Shown: in pieces, positions 1 through 8,514 of the stretch | How positions within the stretch are numbered: the first letter of the stretch is position 1 | Layout of the letters: each line of letters opens with the position of its first letter | From: UBA3824 sp017541145 | Lineage (GTDB): Bacteria > Bacteroidota > Bacteroidia > Bacteroidales > UBA3824 | Length of the DNA stretch: 64,000 bases | Assembly (NCBI GenBank): GCA_947168365.1 | Contig: CAMVLO010000015.1 | Coordinates: 1 to 64,000, forward strand | Direction of reading: 5' to 3' | Program-made: the position numbers and the translations under genes | The notes under the pieces: model-generated | What the model saw: only the letters and a program-made list of their open reading frames with translations | The model's database searches: none | Told to the model about the DNA's origin: nothing

Positions 1-823
1 AGAATATTATCCGTATTTGTCTGCTAATTATGATTTACGTTACAAATCGGTTGAATGTGGCAAAACTGACAAAGTAATCGTAGATTTTGGAAGTTATCCT
101 GAAAGGGATTCAGTTGTTTTCAAAGACAAATGGGGCGTAAAACTCAAAGTTTCAAAAGGTAATATCTTGAATTTCAGCGGCGTAACCGATGCTGACACCA
201 ATTATATTTACGCCTATCGTGGCGATCAAAAAATTGGTAAACTTTCTGTAAATACTTATAAACAAAAGACTTACAAAGTAGTATTTGTTAGAGTAAATGG
301 TGCGGCAAAAAAATTGAACGCAAAAGAAATCACAAAATATTTAAATAAGGTCTACAATCAGTGTGCGGTAAGTTTTGAAGACTCAATCGACGATATTACC
401 ATTGATAATTTAACATCCTTCTCTCATGGCGGCAGCGGTGTTTTAACCGTTTACAACGATGACCAAAAAAAAGTATTACAAGCCTATGACTCGCAAATGC
501 AAGATGGCGTTTACTACTTGTTTTTTATTGACAACGTAACCGATAAAAAAGACGGCGATGGCACAATGGTATCGGGTTATATGCCGAGAGGTTATAACTG
601 CGGATTCATTTATGACGGCGGCTCGCCCCACACCATCGCCCACGAGTTAGGACACGGAATTGCAGGTTTGGAACACGTGTTTGAAAATTCCAAGTCAAGC
701 GGCAAAACTAAAAACTTGATGGATTACGCTTCAGGCGAAGAACTTTGGCATTTTCAGTGGGATGAGATTCAAGACCCAAGCAGGGTGTGGATGAAGTGGA
801 ATAAGGATGAGAGTGAGGGTGAA
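1..823 (+). repeat. Direct repeat, core copy 1 (tip-swap homology arm)
   Basis: Bases 1-823 match 2850-3672 with one difference seen by eye (A at 782, C at 3631), which is synonymous (AGG/CGG, Arg). Identity stops abruptly at 823/3672, exactly where the two tips diverge. The left end of the homology is beyond the window, because copy 2 continues upstream of its matching base. Such recent identity over a coding core implies duplication or gene conversion. Confidence 0.93.
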
Positions 824-2041
824 AATGTGGAGAAGAAAATTGGGGAAATCATATCTGTTAAATTAACATGTGATAAAAATGATCGCATACAATTATATGA
901 AGATAATGGTAGTGAAATTAGTAATGATGATTTAAATTACGAATTTGATGGTAAGAAATATATACAACGATCATTTGCTGTGTTAAAAAGCTCTGAAATA
1001 ACTGTTAATATAAAATTTGAACTTTTAGAACCTTTTGCCAATGCTCAAGTAGAGCTCTTTGTTGAGTTTTCAAGATATTCGGAACGGAAATTAAAAAAAG
1101 CAAAAAAAATATCTTTTGAGATAAGTTGCCCAAAAGGTGATAACTTACAATATGAAGTAAATAAAACAATTAAACTTGATGATTGTATTGACTATTACGA
1201 TAAAATGGATTTGTATTTAGTTGATACACAAAATAAAAAAAGTTTAATAGGCTCGACCAATAATAAAATTATGGTAATGAATCACCATTATGCAAATCCG
1301 AAATTCAAATTGTTTGAAACTATTGCTGATATTGGTTGTCGTAACGCATTTGGTCAGAAAGAACCGCAAAATATTGTGGATGCAATTTGGAATGATTTTG
1401 CGGGATTGAGATTGAAGAATGTTAAAGGGGAAGAATTGTATTATTGGAAAGATGTTGCAATGGATGATGGTACTGCAAATGATTATTCATATCTTCTACG
1501 ATACAATAAAGGTACATGTAAAGCATGGGCAGATTTATTTTATTATGTATTAAAGTTCCAAGGTATTTCTGATGTTGCTCTTTATCAGATTAGAAGTAGA
1601 TATCCAGAACTTATTGATTCTCCAAATGAATATTTAAGTATTAAAAGTTCTTTTACTACAAAATGTGCAAGTGGTGTGTCTTTAGATGACATTGAAGACT
1701 TACCCATAGGATTTGACTATCAATGGAAAGGTGATAATATCAATTGCAACCTATCTGATAATAAATGTGCACCAGGACAAAATAATCCATTTCCACCATG
1801 TCGATTTCTGAATCATTATGTAATAGTGTGGAACAATTATTTATATGATCCATCTTATGGTAACCGATTTATACATACAGAAGATTGGGATGATGTTAAG
1901 AATCAACCTGAATCAGAGTGGGAACGTAATTGTTTGGGTTATTTTGTTATGAAAAAACTAAGTAACAGATTTTTATATGCAAAACCTAATGATCCTAATA
2001 AACGTGAATTAAGAATATATAAAACTGATAAAAATGATTAA
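1..2041 (+). CDS. Polymorphic-toxin-like protein, C-terminal part: zincin core plus transglutaminase-like tip (5' end outside window)
   Basis: The reading frame is open to the left edge, so this is the C-terminal part of a longer protein. The first 269 residues (counted from TTG at 17) form a core shared with the gene at 2656. It holds a zinc-peptidase motif HELGHGIAGLEH at about 209-220 and a Met-turn-like NLMDY near 233, as in metzincin-like domains that precede toxin tips in Bacteroidota polymorphic toxins. After residue 269 the sequence is unrelated to the second copy and more AT-rich. This tip has the layout of a transglutaminase/papain-like fold: Cys501 in GTCKAWAD, His600 in NHYVIVW and Asp611 in YDPSYG. 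The inference is a secreted antibacterial or anti-host effector, with the zincin possibly releasing the tip. The stop overlaps the next start by 8 bp. The toxin role is inferred from architecture and context. Confidence 0.62.
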   Translation, partial: EYYPYLSANYDLRYKSVECGKTDKVIVDFGSYPERDSVVFKDKWGVKLKVSKGNILNFSGVTDADTNYIYAYRGDQKIGKLSVNTYKQKTYKVVFVRVNGAAKKLNAKEITKYLNKVYNQCAVSFEDSIDDITIDNLTSFSHGGSGVLTVYNDDQKKVLQAYDSQMQDGVYYLFFIDNVTDKKDGDGTMVSGYMPRGYNCGFIYDGGSPHTIAHELGHGIAGLEHVFENSKSSGKTKNLMDYASGEELWHFQWDEIQDPSRVWMKWNKDESEGENVEKKIGEIISVKLTCDKNDRIQLYEDNGSEISNDDLNYEFDGKKYIQRSFAVLKSSEITVNIKFELLEPFANAQVELFVEFSRYSERKLKKAKKISFEISCPKGDNLQYEVNKTIKLDDCIDYYDKMDLYLVDTQNKKSLIGSTNNKIMVMNHHYANPKFKLFETIADIGCRNAFGQKEPQNIVDAIWNDFAGLRLKNVKGEELYYWKDVAMDDGTANDYSYLLRYNKGTCKAWADLFYYVLKFQGISDVALYQIRSRYPELIDSPNEYLSIKSSFTTKCASGVSLDDIEDLPIGFDYQWKGDNINCNLSDNKCAPGQNNPFPPCRFLNHYVIVWNNYLYDPSYGNRFIHTEDWDDVKNQPESEWERNCLGYFVMKKLSNRFLYAKPNDPNKRELRIYKTDKND

Positions 2042-2687
2042 CATAATAATAAAAAGTATTTTTACACTGATACTCTTATTCGTATCATTACATTTGGATG
2101 CTCAAATAATAAGAATAGATTCTATGTATTATACATATAATGATACTATAATACATAGAGAAAAAAATCGCTATTATTTAAAAAAATTATGGATGTCATT
2201 TAATAACGGGCAACAAAGATTACTAGATAAAGTAGTTTTTGATAAAGAACCTCCTCAAGGATTGGAAAAAAGATATTGTCCAATAATTTTGAAACATATA
2301 TTATCTGATAGTGTAATATTTCGGGTGGAGTATTATTCTGAATTACTCTTTATGCGAATAATAAGATTAGATGGCTCATCTCTTTTGGATAGTCCATATT
2401 ATTGGGATACACCGGAACATCAGTTGTGGATAAAAGCAAACTATATTTGGTGTGATGATAAAATTGCGGATTATACTCAGAATTACCTTAAACTGAAAGA
2501 TATAGATGCGTCTATCGACAACAATATAATGACATTCCGATGCTATAAATATCAAAAACAATTAGTAGTATTTCAATATGATTTTGCTAAAAAAGAATGG
2601 TCAATCACCGAAGATAGGGATTTGACAGAGGCAGAAATTGACAGTTTAGGATTTTATGCTGATGAACCAAATGAATCAAATAAATAA
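2034..2687 (+). CDS. Putative exported immunity protein for the first tip
   Basis: The 217-residue protein begins with a clear signal peptide: lysine, a hydrophobic run FTLILLFVSLHL, then a likely cleavage after DA before Q. The rest is a soluble, aromatic-rich domain I do not recognise. ATG 2034 overlaps the stop of the toxin-like gene by 8 bp, the tight coupling usual for toxin-immunity pairs. A periplasmic or outer-membrane location would suit neutralising a toxin delivered into the periplasm. Low GC resembles the adjoining tip rather than the core. Nothing in the sequence itself proves immunity; the call rests on position, export signal and the cassette structure of the locus. Confidence 0.5.
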   Translation: MINIIIKSIFTLILLFVSLHLDAQIIRIDSMYYTYNDTIIHREKNRYYLKKLWMSFNNGQQRLLDKVVFDKEPPQGLEKRYCPIILKHILSDSVIFRVEYYSELLFMRIIRLDGSSLLDSPYYWDTPEHQLWIKANYIWCDDKIADYTQNYLKLKDIDASIDNNIMTFRCYKYQKQLVVFQYDFAKKEWSITEDRDLTEAEIDSLGFYADEPNESNK

Positions 2688-4641
2688 ACGCAAATACCGC
2701 GCCACAGGCGGCAACCGTGCGTTACTCAATGATTACCACCGCAAAAGTGATTCGCTAGCGCAGTGGCAGATCAACTTTTTGCCGTATTCTGAACAAACTT
2801 ACGCTTTTGATTATCTTGGTAGCGGAAACCATGGAATTTATTCAGGTTCAGAATATTATCCGTATTTGTCTGCTAATTATGATTTACGTTACAAATCGGT
2901 TGAATGTGGCAAAACTGACAAAGTAATCGTAGATTTTGGAAGTTATCCTGAAAGGGATTCAGTTGTTTTCAAAGACAAATGGGGCGTAAAACTCAAAGTT
3001 TCAAAAGGTAATATCTTGAATTTCAGCGGCGTAACCGATGCTGACACCAATTATATTTACGCCTATCGTGGCGATCAAAAAATTGGTAAACTTTCTGTAA
3101 ATACTTATAAACAAAAGACTTACAAAGTAGTATTTGTTAGAGTAAATGGTGCGGCAAAAAAATTGAACGCAAAAGAAATCACAAAATATTTAAATAAGGT
3201 CTACAATCAGTGTGCGGTAAGTTTTGAAGACTCAATCGACGATATTACCATTGATAATTTAACATCCTTCTCTCATGGCGGCAGCGGTGTTTTAACCGTT
3301 TACAACGATGACCAAAAAAAAGTATTACAAGCCTATGACTCGCAAATGCAAGATGGCGTTTACTACTTGTTTTTTATTGACAACGTAACCGATAAAAAAG
3401 ACGGCGATGGCACAATGGTATCGGGTTATATGCCGAGAGGTTATAACTGCGGATTCATTTATGACGGCGGCTCGCCCCACACCATCGCCCACGAGTTAGG
3501 ACACGGAATTGCAGGTTTGGAACACGTGTTTGAAAATTCCAAGTCAAGCGGCAAAACTAAAAACTTGATGGATTACGCTTCAGGCGAAGAACTTTGGCAT
3601 TTTCAGTGGGATGAGATTCAAGACCCAAGCCGGGTGTGGATGAAGTGGAATAAGGATGAGAGTGAGGGTGAAGTAAAAGGTCCAATTGATAAGTATTTTG
3701 TCGAAAAATTATGGTCTAGTATGTCTTATGCTGAGCGTATAAGTGAGCAAAAAAAAGATTCGTTGCTTGATAATGGTTACGAAAAGATATATGAAAAACA
3801 TACAGAATGTGGTAAACTTCAAGAGGGGTATGCAAGTAAATCTCATAAAGATTCTTTTGAGGTAATATTTAATAAATTACCAGAAAAGTATCAAAAAGAT
3901 AAATATGTATTAGATAAATTTGATTTTTTTAAAAAACTTTCAGAAGAACAGGTATTAAATATTTATAAAATAGGATATAAATCTATTTTTGATAAAGTAA
4001 GCCACTATTTAACAACGTCTGTTACAGATGCTGCTTTAAGATTGTTATTGACTGAAGATTTCCCATATATAGGTTCTAATGATGTTCTGTCTGATTCATT
4101 GCAAAAATATGTATACTTAGCATTTGAGTCAAAAACTAAGTGTCCTATTACATTGAGTTGTTTAGAAGGTAGTAAACAATCGCAGGATTTACATATTCAT
4201 TATTTATTTCAAAAAGAGTATTATATACCTAATTTTATAGAATTTATATACAATAATTTAGATAACGTAGGAAATTTGGATGATATACTTAAAAATAAAA
4301 GTCTACCTAATTTTTCTTTTGTTAAACCTTATGTTGATTTAAAAAATTTAGGTATTGTCATGGATATTTCTAGCAACGATTATTATGGGTTATTTGGTGG
4401 AACACAACGTCTTTTATGTGATTTAGTTGTTTATCAAAAAAATAATCTTTATTTGGCAGATATTAAATTAACTATTGTAGATTGGTATGGCTCAGACCTC
4501 GAGGATATCTGTACATCTTCTCTTAAGTCACGTGTTGCATGTTTGAATGCGTTCTTTTTTTTACAACATCATTTTGGATATAACCCATTCCAAACGCAAG
4601 TTATTTTCCACGATTATGTTTTGTTTACTAAAAAATATTGA
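2656..4641 (+). CDS. Displaced (orphan) toxin cassette: core fragment plus second tip
   Basis: From about 2690 the frame encodes the same core as the upstream gene, including the zincin motif HELGHGIAGLEH, but it has no signal peptide and no natural beginning. The nearest ATGs (2656, 2662, 2671) lie inside the end of the preceding gene, so it looks like a 5'-truncated copy. After the shared ...DESEGE the tip changes to about 330 new residues ending in a compact domain with GLFGGTQ, DWYGSDLEDI and FFFLQHHFGYNPF. This resembles small toxin-like domains of unknown fold, perhaps DUF3289-like, though I am not sure. Recombination through the core would attach this tip to the expressed gene. It is followed 2 bp later by a membrane-protein gene, its likely immunity partner. 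It may be silent, or translated by coupling to the upstream gene. Confidence 0.6.
   Translation: MLMNQMNQINKRKYRATGGNRALLNDYHRKSDSLAQWQINFLPYSEQTYAFDYLGSGNHGIYSGSEYYPYLSANYDLRYKSVECGKTDKVIVDFGSYPERDSVVFKDKWGVKLKVSKGNILNFSGVTDADTNYIYAYRGDQKIGKLSVNTYKQKTYKVVFVRVNGAAKKLNAKEITKYLNKVYNQCAVSFEDSIDDITIDNLTSFSHGGSGVLTVYNDDQKKVLQAYDSQMQDGVYYLFFIDNVTDKKDGDGTMVSGYMPRGYNCGFIYDGGSPHTIAHELGHGIAGLEHVFENSKSSGKTKNLMDYASGEELWHFQWDEIQDPSRVWMKWNKDESEGEVKGPIDKYFVEKLWSSMSYAERISEQKKDSLLDNGYEKIYEKHTECGKLQEGYASKSHKDSFEVIFNKLPEKYQKDKYVLDKFDFFKKLSEEQVLNIYKIGYKSIFDKVSHYLTTSVTDAALRLLLTEDFPYIGSNDVLSDSLQKYVYLAFESKTKCPITLSCLEGSKQSQDLHIHYLFQKEYYIPNFIEFIYNNLDNVGNLDDILKNKSLPNFSFVKPYVDLKNLGIVMDISSNDYYGLFGGTQRLLCDLVVYQKNNLYLADIKLTIVDWYGSDLEDICTSSLKSRVACLNAFFFLQHHFGYNPFQTQVIFHDYVLFTKKY
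2850..3672 (+). repeat. Direct repeat, core copy 2
   Basis: Counterpart of 1-823, with the single synonymous difference at 3631. Copy 2 extends at least 150 bp further upstream in frame (to about 2690), beyond what the window shows of copy 1. A crossover between the copies would delete 2849 bp: tip 1 and its immunity gene. Confidence 0.93.
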
Positions 4642-4643
4642 AA

Positions 4644-5768
4644 ATGGAGTTTTTGTCGTCATTATTCTATTTCGGTTATTTTACAACTGGATTATATATC
4701 ATTAATTTGTTGATTTTAACTTTTTTGCATAAAAATATTATAAAACCTTGTTTGGAAATTGTAATTATCTTATGTATAATTTTCCATACAAATTTATTTG
4801 TTAATTTTCAACCATATGGTCAAGGTGTTATGCCGTCTGTACGAGAATTTATAATTAATTTTGCGTTAGCGTTACTTCAATTATTTTACATATATAAATT
4901 AGAACATAAATCATGGTTTAATATAATTGCTATTTTATTTAGTGTTTCATGGTATTTTTTTATATTTTATTGTATTTATGAATATCTATATTCCTTTGTT
5001 AATGAGAAGTTTATTGCATGGAAAATAAATAAACTTTTAATTTGTTTTATATTTCTGTTTTATTCATTTGTCATTGATTTGCTATGTTTTCGTGTGTTCA
5101 AAATATTATATCATGAAATTAAGTTCAAAAAGAAAACTTTGTGTATTTTATTTATACTATTGTATGTGTGTTACATTATTACTTATGGTAACTTTATTAA
5201 TAACTATATATTTCCAACTGATTTACGAAGCGATAATGTGATATATCTGAAAACTATTTATGAAAGTGATACTTTAAATGATTATATTTATGAATTACAT
5301 AATATAAATGATACAGAATGTCGTTTGAAAAAAATAATTAAAGTTTTTGATGGTAATATTCAAAACGGTAGATATTATTTTCTTGAGGATACCACAGCTG
5401 CATTAACTTTTTGTAGAAATTATATAGATAATATTTGGAATGATTATAGTTATAATATGGAAGATTATTATTCTGTTTTATCTATAAATTATGCTGATAA
5501 TATGTTTTTAGAGAATTTTAATTGTCGTTGCGATTCTATAAGTTTTAAAATCGTTTCATCTGGTAATAATTTAATTATTATCAAAGGTGATTTTGACGAT
5601 TTAACGCTCAAAAGATTTTGCGCTTTTCAAAAATTTTTAAGTGATGAAATATCTGATTTAGCTAATCATAAAATTGTCTTATACAACAAAAATAATGATT
5701 TTAAAATTGGTATTCGTTATTTTACAAATAATGAGTATAAATTGTATTTGGATAAATCTTTTTTGTGA
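4644..5768 (+). CDS. Multi-pass membrane protein, putative immunity protein for the second tip
   Basis: The 374-residue product starts at ATG 4644, just after the TGA of the orphan cassette (4639-4641). A TTG at 4638 could also start translation. The first half contains about six hydrophobic segments (around residues 10-30, 35-55, 72-92, 95-125, 132-155 and 165-187). The C-terminal half is soluble and Asn/Tyr-rich. Very low GC matches the preceding tip. Integral-membrane immunity proteins usually protect against pore-forming or membrane-active toxins, which hints at the mode of action of the second tip. No family recognised; immunity is inferred from linkage alone. Confidence 0.45.
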   Translation: MEFLSSLFYFGYFTTGLYIINLLILTFLHKNIIKPCLEIVIILCIIFHTNLFVNFQPYGQGVMPSVREFIINFALALLQLFYIYKLEHKSWFNIIAILFSVSWYFFIFYCIYEYLYSFVNEKFIAWKINKLLICFIFLFYSFVIDLLCFRVFKILYHEIKFKKKTLCILFILLYVCYIITYGNFINNYIFPTDLRSDNVIYLKTIYESDTLNDYIYELHNINDTECRLKKIIKVFDGNIQNGRYYFLEDTTAALTFCRNYIDNIWNDYSYNMEDYYSVLSINYADNMFLENFNCRCDSISFKIVSSGNNLIIIKGDFDDLTLKRFCAFQKFLSDEISDLANHKIVLYNKNNDFKIGIRYFTNNEYKLYLDKSFL

Positions 5769-5840
5769 AATATAATTATTATTAATGTTTTGAAAAATTA
5801 AAGTGATAAAAATATAAAAATAACAAACAAACACAAAACA

Positions 5841-6011
5841 ATGAAAACTAACCTATTAATAATCTTGTCGTTGTTGTTGCTGCTTGCAGCAACAACCTCG
5901 CAAGCTCAGCCGTACCTTGTAGCACTCTCCAAGCCGGGGAAGGCGGGGATTGAATTGCGGTGGTCGCCAATGTGTTACGAGGCACTTAATTTCATTTTTA
6001 CAAGACAGTAA
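5841..6011 (+). pseudogene. 5' stump of a secreted protein gene (signal peptide plus start of a beta domain)
   Basis: A 56-codon frame from ATG 5841 begins with a textbook signal peptide (MKTN, hydrophobic stretch, cleavage near AQ) followed by YLVALSKPGKAGIELRWSP, which resembles the first strands of a fibronectin type III-like domain. The frame then runs into unrelated AT-rich sequence and stops. The segment 5920-5965 is distinctly GC-richer than its surroundings. The simplest reading is the N-terminal remnant of a large secreted protein, possibly of the same toxin family, left after recombination or deletion. It could also be a small real exported peptide. Confidence 0.45.
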
Positions 6012-6017
6012 TGAACA

Positions 6018-6041
6018 ATTGAAAAAAATTTTTTAACTTTG
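6018..6041 (+). promoter_or_regulatory. Promoter of the LysM protein gene
   Basis: TAACTTTG at 6034-6041 fits the Bacteroidota -7 box TAnnTTTG. A weak -33 element (ATTG, 6018-6021) lies upstream. The start codon is about 38 bp downstream. Confidence 0.6.
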
Positions 6042-6079
6042 CGCAATCAAAAAGTACAAACAGAAACATTAACCATAAA

Positions 6080-7927
6080 GTGAGAAAACATCTACTTTTA
6101 ATAGCACTTGCATTACTGAGTTTTAACACAGTATTTGCTCAGGAAATTGTTAAATCCCAGACATTTATACAATTGTTCGGGACCAAATATTACCTTCACA
6201 CAATGAAAACCGGAGAGACTTTGGACGCAATAGCCAAAGCCTATAATACTACAGTTCAAGAAATAAAAATGAACAATCAAAGTATTACGAATTATCAGGT
6301 AGGCATTGTTTTGCGTATACCTGTGATTGCCGACAATTCTACACCGGGAATTACACAAGAATTTGCGTATCATGTTGTGGAGAAAAAACAAACATTGTAT
6401 TCTATTTGTAAAAAATACGGAGTTACAGAACAAGATATTTATCAATACAATCCGCACGCAAAACTCGGATTGAAAGCCGGTGAAACTCTAAAAATTCCGG
6501 TTGGCAAAAACGAAAATCCCGATAAGCAGGATATAGATTTTATTTATCATACTGTAAAACAAAATGAAAGTTTCAATTCTATCAGTCAGCTTTACGGTGT
6601 AGAAATTGCGGATATTGTAAAATACAATCCCTCAGTAAAATACTCAATGAAACCGGGCGATATTATCCGTTTGCCGAAAACAAACAAGGAGATTGAATCC
6701 AATACTTTGGTGATTGACAAAACCGATATTGTATCATCAGATGCAATTCGCAACCGTGCCAAAGAAAAATCGGATTATTGTCCGTGCGAAACTTACAGAT
6801 ATTCAACAAGTAAGACTATAAAAATAGCTTTGATGCTGCCGTTGTTTATCAACGACAACGCAATTTTGAGCGAAAGTTACAAATCGGACCCGAACAAAAA
6901 TACTCTCAAGAAAAATACAGAGAAAATTTATGAATTTTACGAAGGCTTGTTGATAGCGATAAAAGATTATCAAATTCTCGGTAAAAATATTGAATTAAAT
7001 GTCTACGATACAGAAAATTCAACTACAAAAACCGATGAAATACTCGCTCGCCCGGAACTTAAAAATATGGATCTTCTTATCGGACCGCTTTACACAGAAA
7101 ATGTTGTAAGAGCAGCCAAATTTGCAAACGCAAATCAAATTTCGATGGTTTCGCCGTTCGCTATCAAAAACGAGATTCTGAAAGACAATCCGTATTTGTT
7201 TCAGTTTACGCCTTCAGCAGAAACTTCGATTAAGGAAACGACAAATTATTTTGGTAAAAAAGACAACGCAAGTATAATTGTAGTACACAACAATCGTCCG
7301 AACGAAATCGAACAAATAAAATTTTACCGCGAAAATCTTACTCAGAATTATTTCAATCAAAATAATGTTCCTGACTTAATTTTCAAGGAAGTAGATTTTG
7401 CAAACGGAGGACTCAACCGCATTACCGAAGCGATGTCACCAAACAAAACCAATATCATTTTGTTGCCGAGTACCGACGAGATATTTATTACAAATGTAAT
7501 CAACCATCTCACCAACTTGCAGAAAAACAACAATTATTCGGTAATACTCTTTGGCTCTCAAAGTTGGGAAAAATACACAAATATCGATATAGAATTTTTG
7601 CAAAACATGAATTTCAGTTACCGTAGCCCAAGTTATATTGACTACAGCAACGACAAAGTAAAGAATTTTGTATCGGAATTTCGTGACAGATACAATTCAG
7701 AACCGGGAATATATGCGTTTTCAGGTTACGACATCGCCAAATATTTCATCGGAGAATTGGAAAAACACGGGAAATACTTCCAATTTTGCATCAAAGAAAA
7801 CAATGTTGAAAACGGTTTAGTATACAAGTTTAATTTTCAGCGAGTTAACCCTGTAGGCGGATTTGAAAATCATTCAACATTTGTAATAAAATACGGAGAA
7901 GATTTCAGTTTACAAAAAGAAGAATAA
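6080..7927 (+). CDS. Exported LysM peptidoglycan-binding protein with periplasmic-binding-protein-like domain
   Basis: The 615-residue protein starts at GTG 6080, directly before a signal peptide (RKHLLLIALALLSFNTVFAQ). Three LysM repeats follow: about 38-82 (YYLHTMKTGETLDAIAKAYN), 95-140 (YHVVEKKQTLYSICKKYG) and 155-198 (YHTVKQNESFNSISQLYG). From about residue 245 there is a type 1 periplasmic-binding fold of the ABC solute-receptor/LpoA type, with KIALMLPLF, LIGPLY and SGYDIAKYF. Proteins of this layout are common in Bacteroidota and are thought to act in cell-wall growth or sensing. No transporter genes are adjacent, so a cell-wall role is more likely than nutrient uptake. It has its own promoter. 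Confidence 0.85.
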   Translation: MRKHLLLIALALLSFNTVFAQEIVKSQTFIQLFGTKYYLHTMKTGETLDAIAKAYNTTVQEIKMNNQSITNYQVGIVLRIPVIADNSTPGITQEFAYHVVEKKQTLYSICKKYGVTEQDIYQYNPHAKLGLKAGETLKIPVGKNENPDKQDIDFIYHTVKQNESFNSISQLYGVEIADIVKYNPSVKYSMKPGDIIRLPKTNKEIESNTLVIDKTDIVSSDAIRNRAKEKSDYCPCETYRYSTSKTIKIALMLPLFINDNAILSESYKSDPNKNTLKKNTEKIYEFYEGLLIAIKDYQILGKNIELNVYDTENSTTKTDEILARPELKNMDLLIGPLYTENVVRAAKFANANQISMVSPFAIKNEILKDNPYLFQFTPSAETSIKETTNYFGKKDNASIIVVHNNRPNEIEQIKFYRENLTQNYFNQNNVPDLIFKEVDFANGGLNRITEAMSPNKTNIILLPSTDEIFITNVINHLTNLQKNNNYSVILFGSQSWEKYTNIDIEFLQNMNFSYRSPSYIDYSNDKVKNFVSEFRDRYNSEPGIYAFSGYDIAKYFIGELEKHGKYFQFCIKENNVENGLVYKFNFQRVNPVGGFENHSTFVIKYGEDFSLQKEE

Positions 7928-7988
7928 CGTCCGAAAAGAAATTATTGAAAAATTTGCAAATATTTAACATAAAAAAATAAAAAAAATG

Positions 7989-8018
7989 TTTGTAAATAAA
8001 TAAAATTTTCTACATTTG
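7989..8018 (+). promoter_or_regulatory. Promoter of the DUF2795 gene
   Basis: TTTG at 7989-7992, an 18-bp spacer, then TACATTTG at 8011-8018: an almost ideal Bacteroidota housekeeping promoter, 60 bp upstream of the ATG. Confidence 0.8.
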
Positions 8019-8078
8019 CGCGATTTTTTTAAAGATTAAACAATTTAAAACAATTATAACAATAAATCTTAAAACGCT

Positions 8079-8300
8079 ATGTACTGGACACTTGAATTAG
8101 CTACCAAATTGGAGGATGCTCCATGGCCGGCAACTAAGGATGAACTTATTGACTACGCCACAAGATCAGGAGCACCAATGGAACTTATTGAAAATCTTCA
8201 AGAAATTGATGACGATGGCGAAATTTACGAAGGTATAGAGGACATTTGGCCTGACTATCCAAGTAAAGAAGATTTCTTTTTCAACGAAGACGAGTACTAA
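8079..8300 (+). CDS. DUF2795 family small acidic protein
   Basis: A 73-residue acidic protein, MYWTLELATKLEDAPWPATK at the start and FFFNEDEY at the end. The WPATKDELIDYA...GAP pattern is the DUF2795 signature, and the full sequence resembles a strongly conserved single-copy protein of Bacteroidota. Its molecular role is unknown to me. It is monocistronic: a strong promoter stands 60 bp upstream and a hairpin terminator 22 bp downstream. That isolation and an efficient promoter suggest constant, high expression. Confidence 0.85.
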   Translation: MYWTLELATKLEDAPWPATKDELIDYATRSGAPMELIENLQEIDDDGEIYEGIEDIWPDYPSKEDFFFNEDEY

Positions 8301-8322
8301 AAACAAAATTAAAATTATTACT

Positions 8323-8360
8323 ACCGGCTGTACTTCCCTGTACTGCCGGTTTTGTTTTTT
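8323..8360 (+). terminator. Rho-independent terminator after DUF2795 gene
   Basis: ACCGGC (8323-8328) pairs with GCCGGT (8345-8350), followed by TTTGTTTTTT. Confidence 0.85.
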
Positions 8361-8438
8361 ATACACACCCCCAAAAATTAACATGGGGAAATTTATGAAA
8401 CATATTAAAAAAAAAATCTTAATAATAACGTAAAATTA

Positions 8439-8470
8439 TTTGCATTACTGCACATAATTTGTTATATTTG
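8439..8470 (+). promoter_or_regulatory. Promoter of the methyl-accepting receptor gene
   Basis: TTTG at 8439-8442, a 20-bp spacer and TATATTTG at 8463-8470 match the Bacteroidota consensus. The start codon is 45 bp further on. Confidence 0.75.
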
Positions 8471-8514
8471 TCTGTATTAAAATTTCAATAACAACTTTAA
8501 TAAACTGAAGCATC

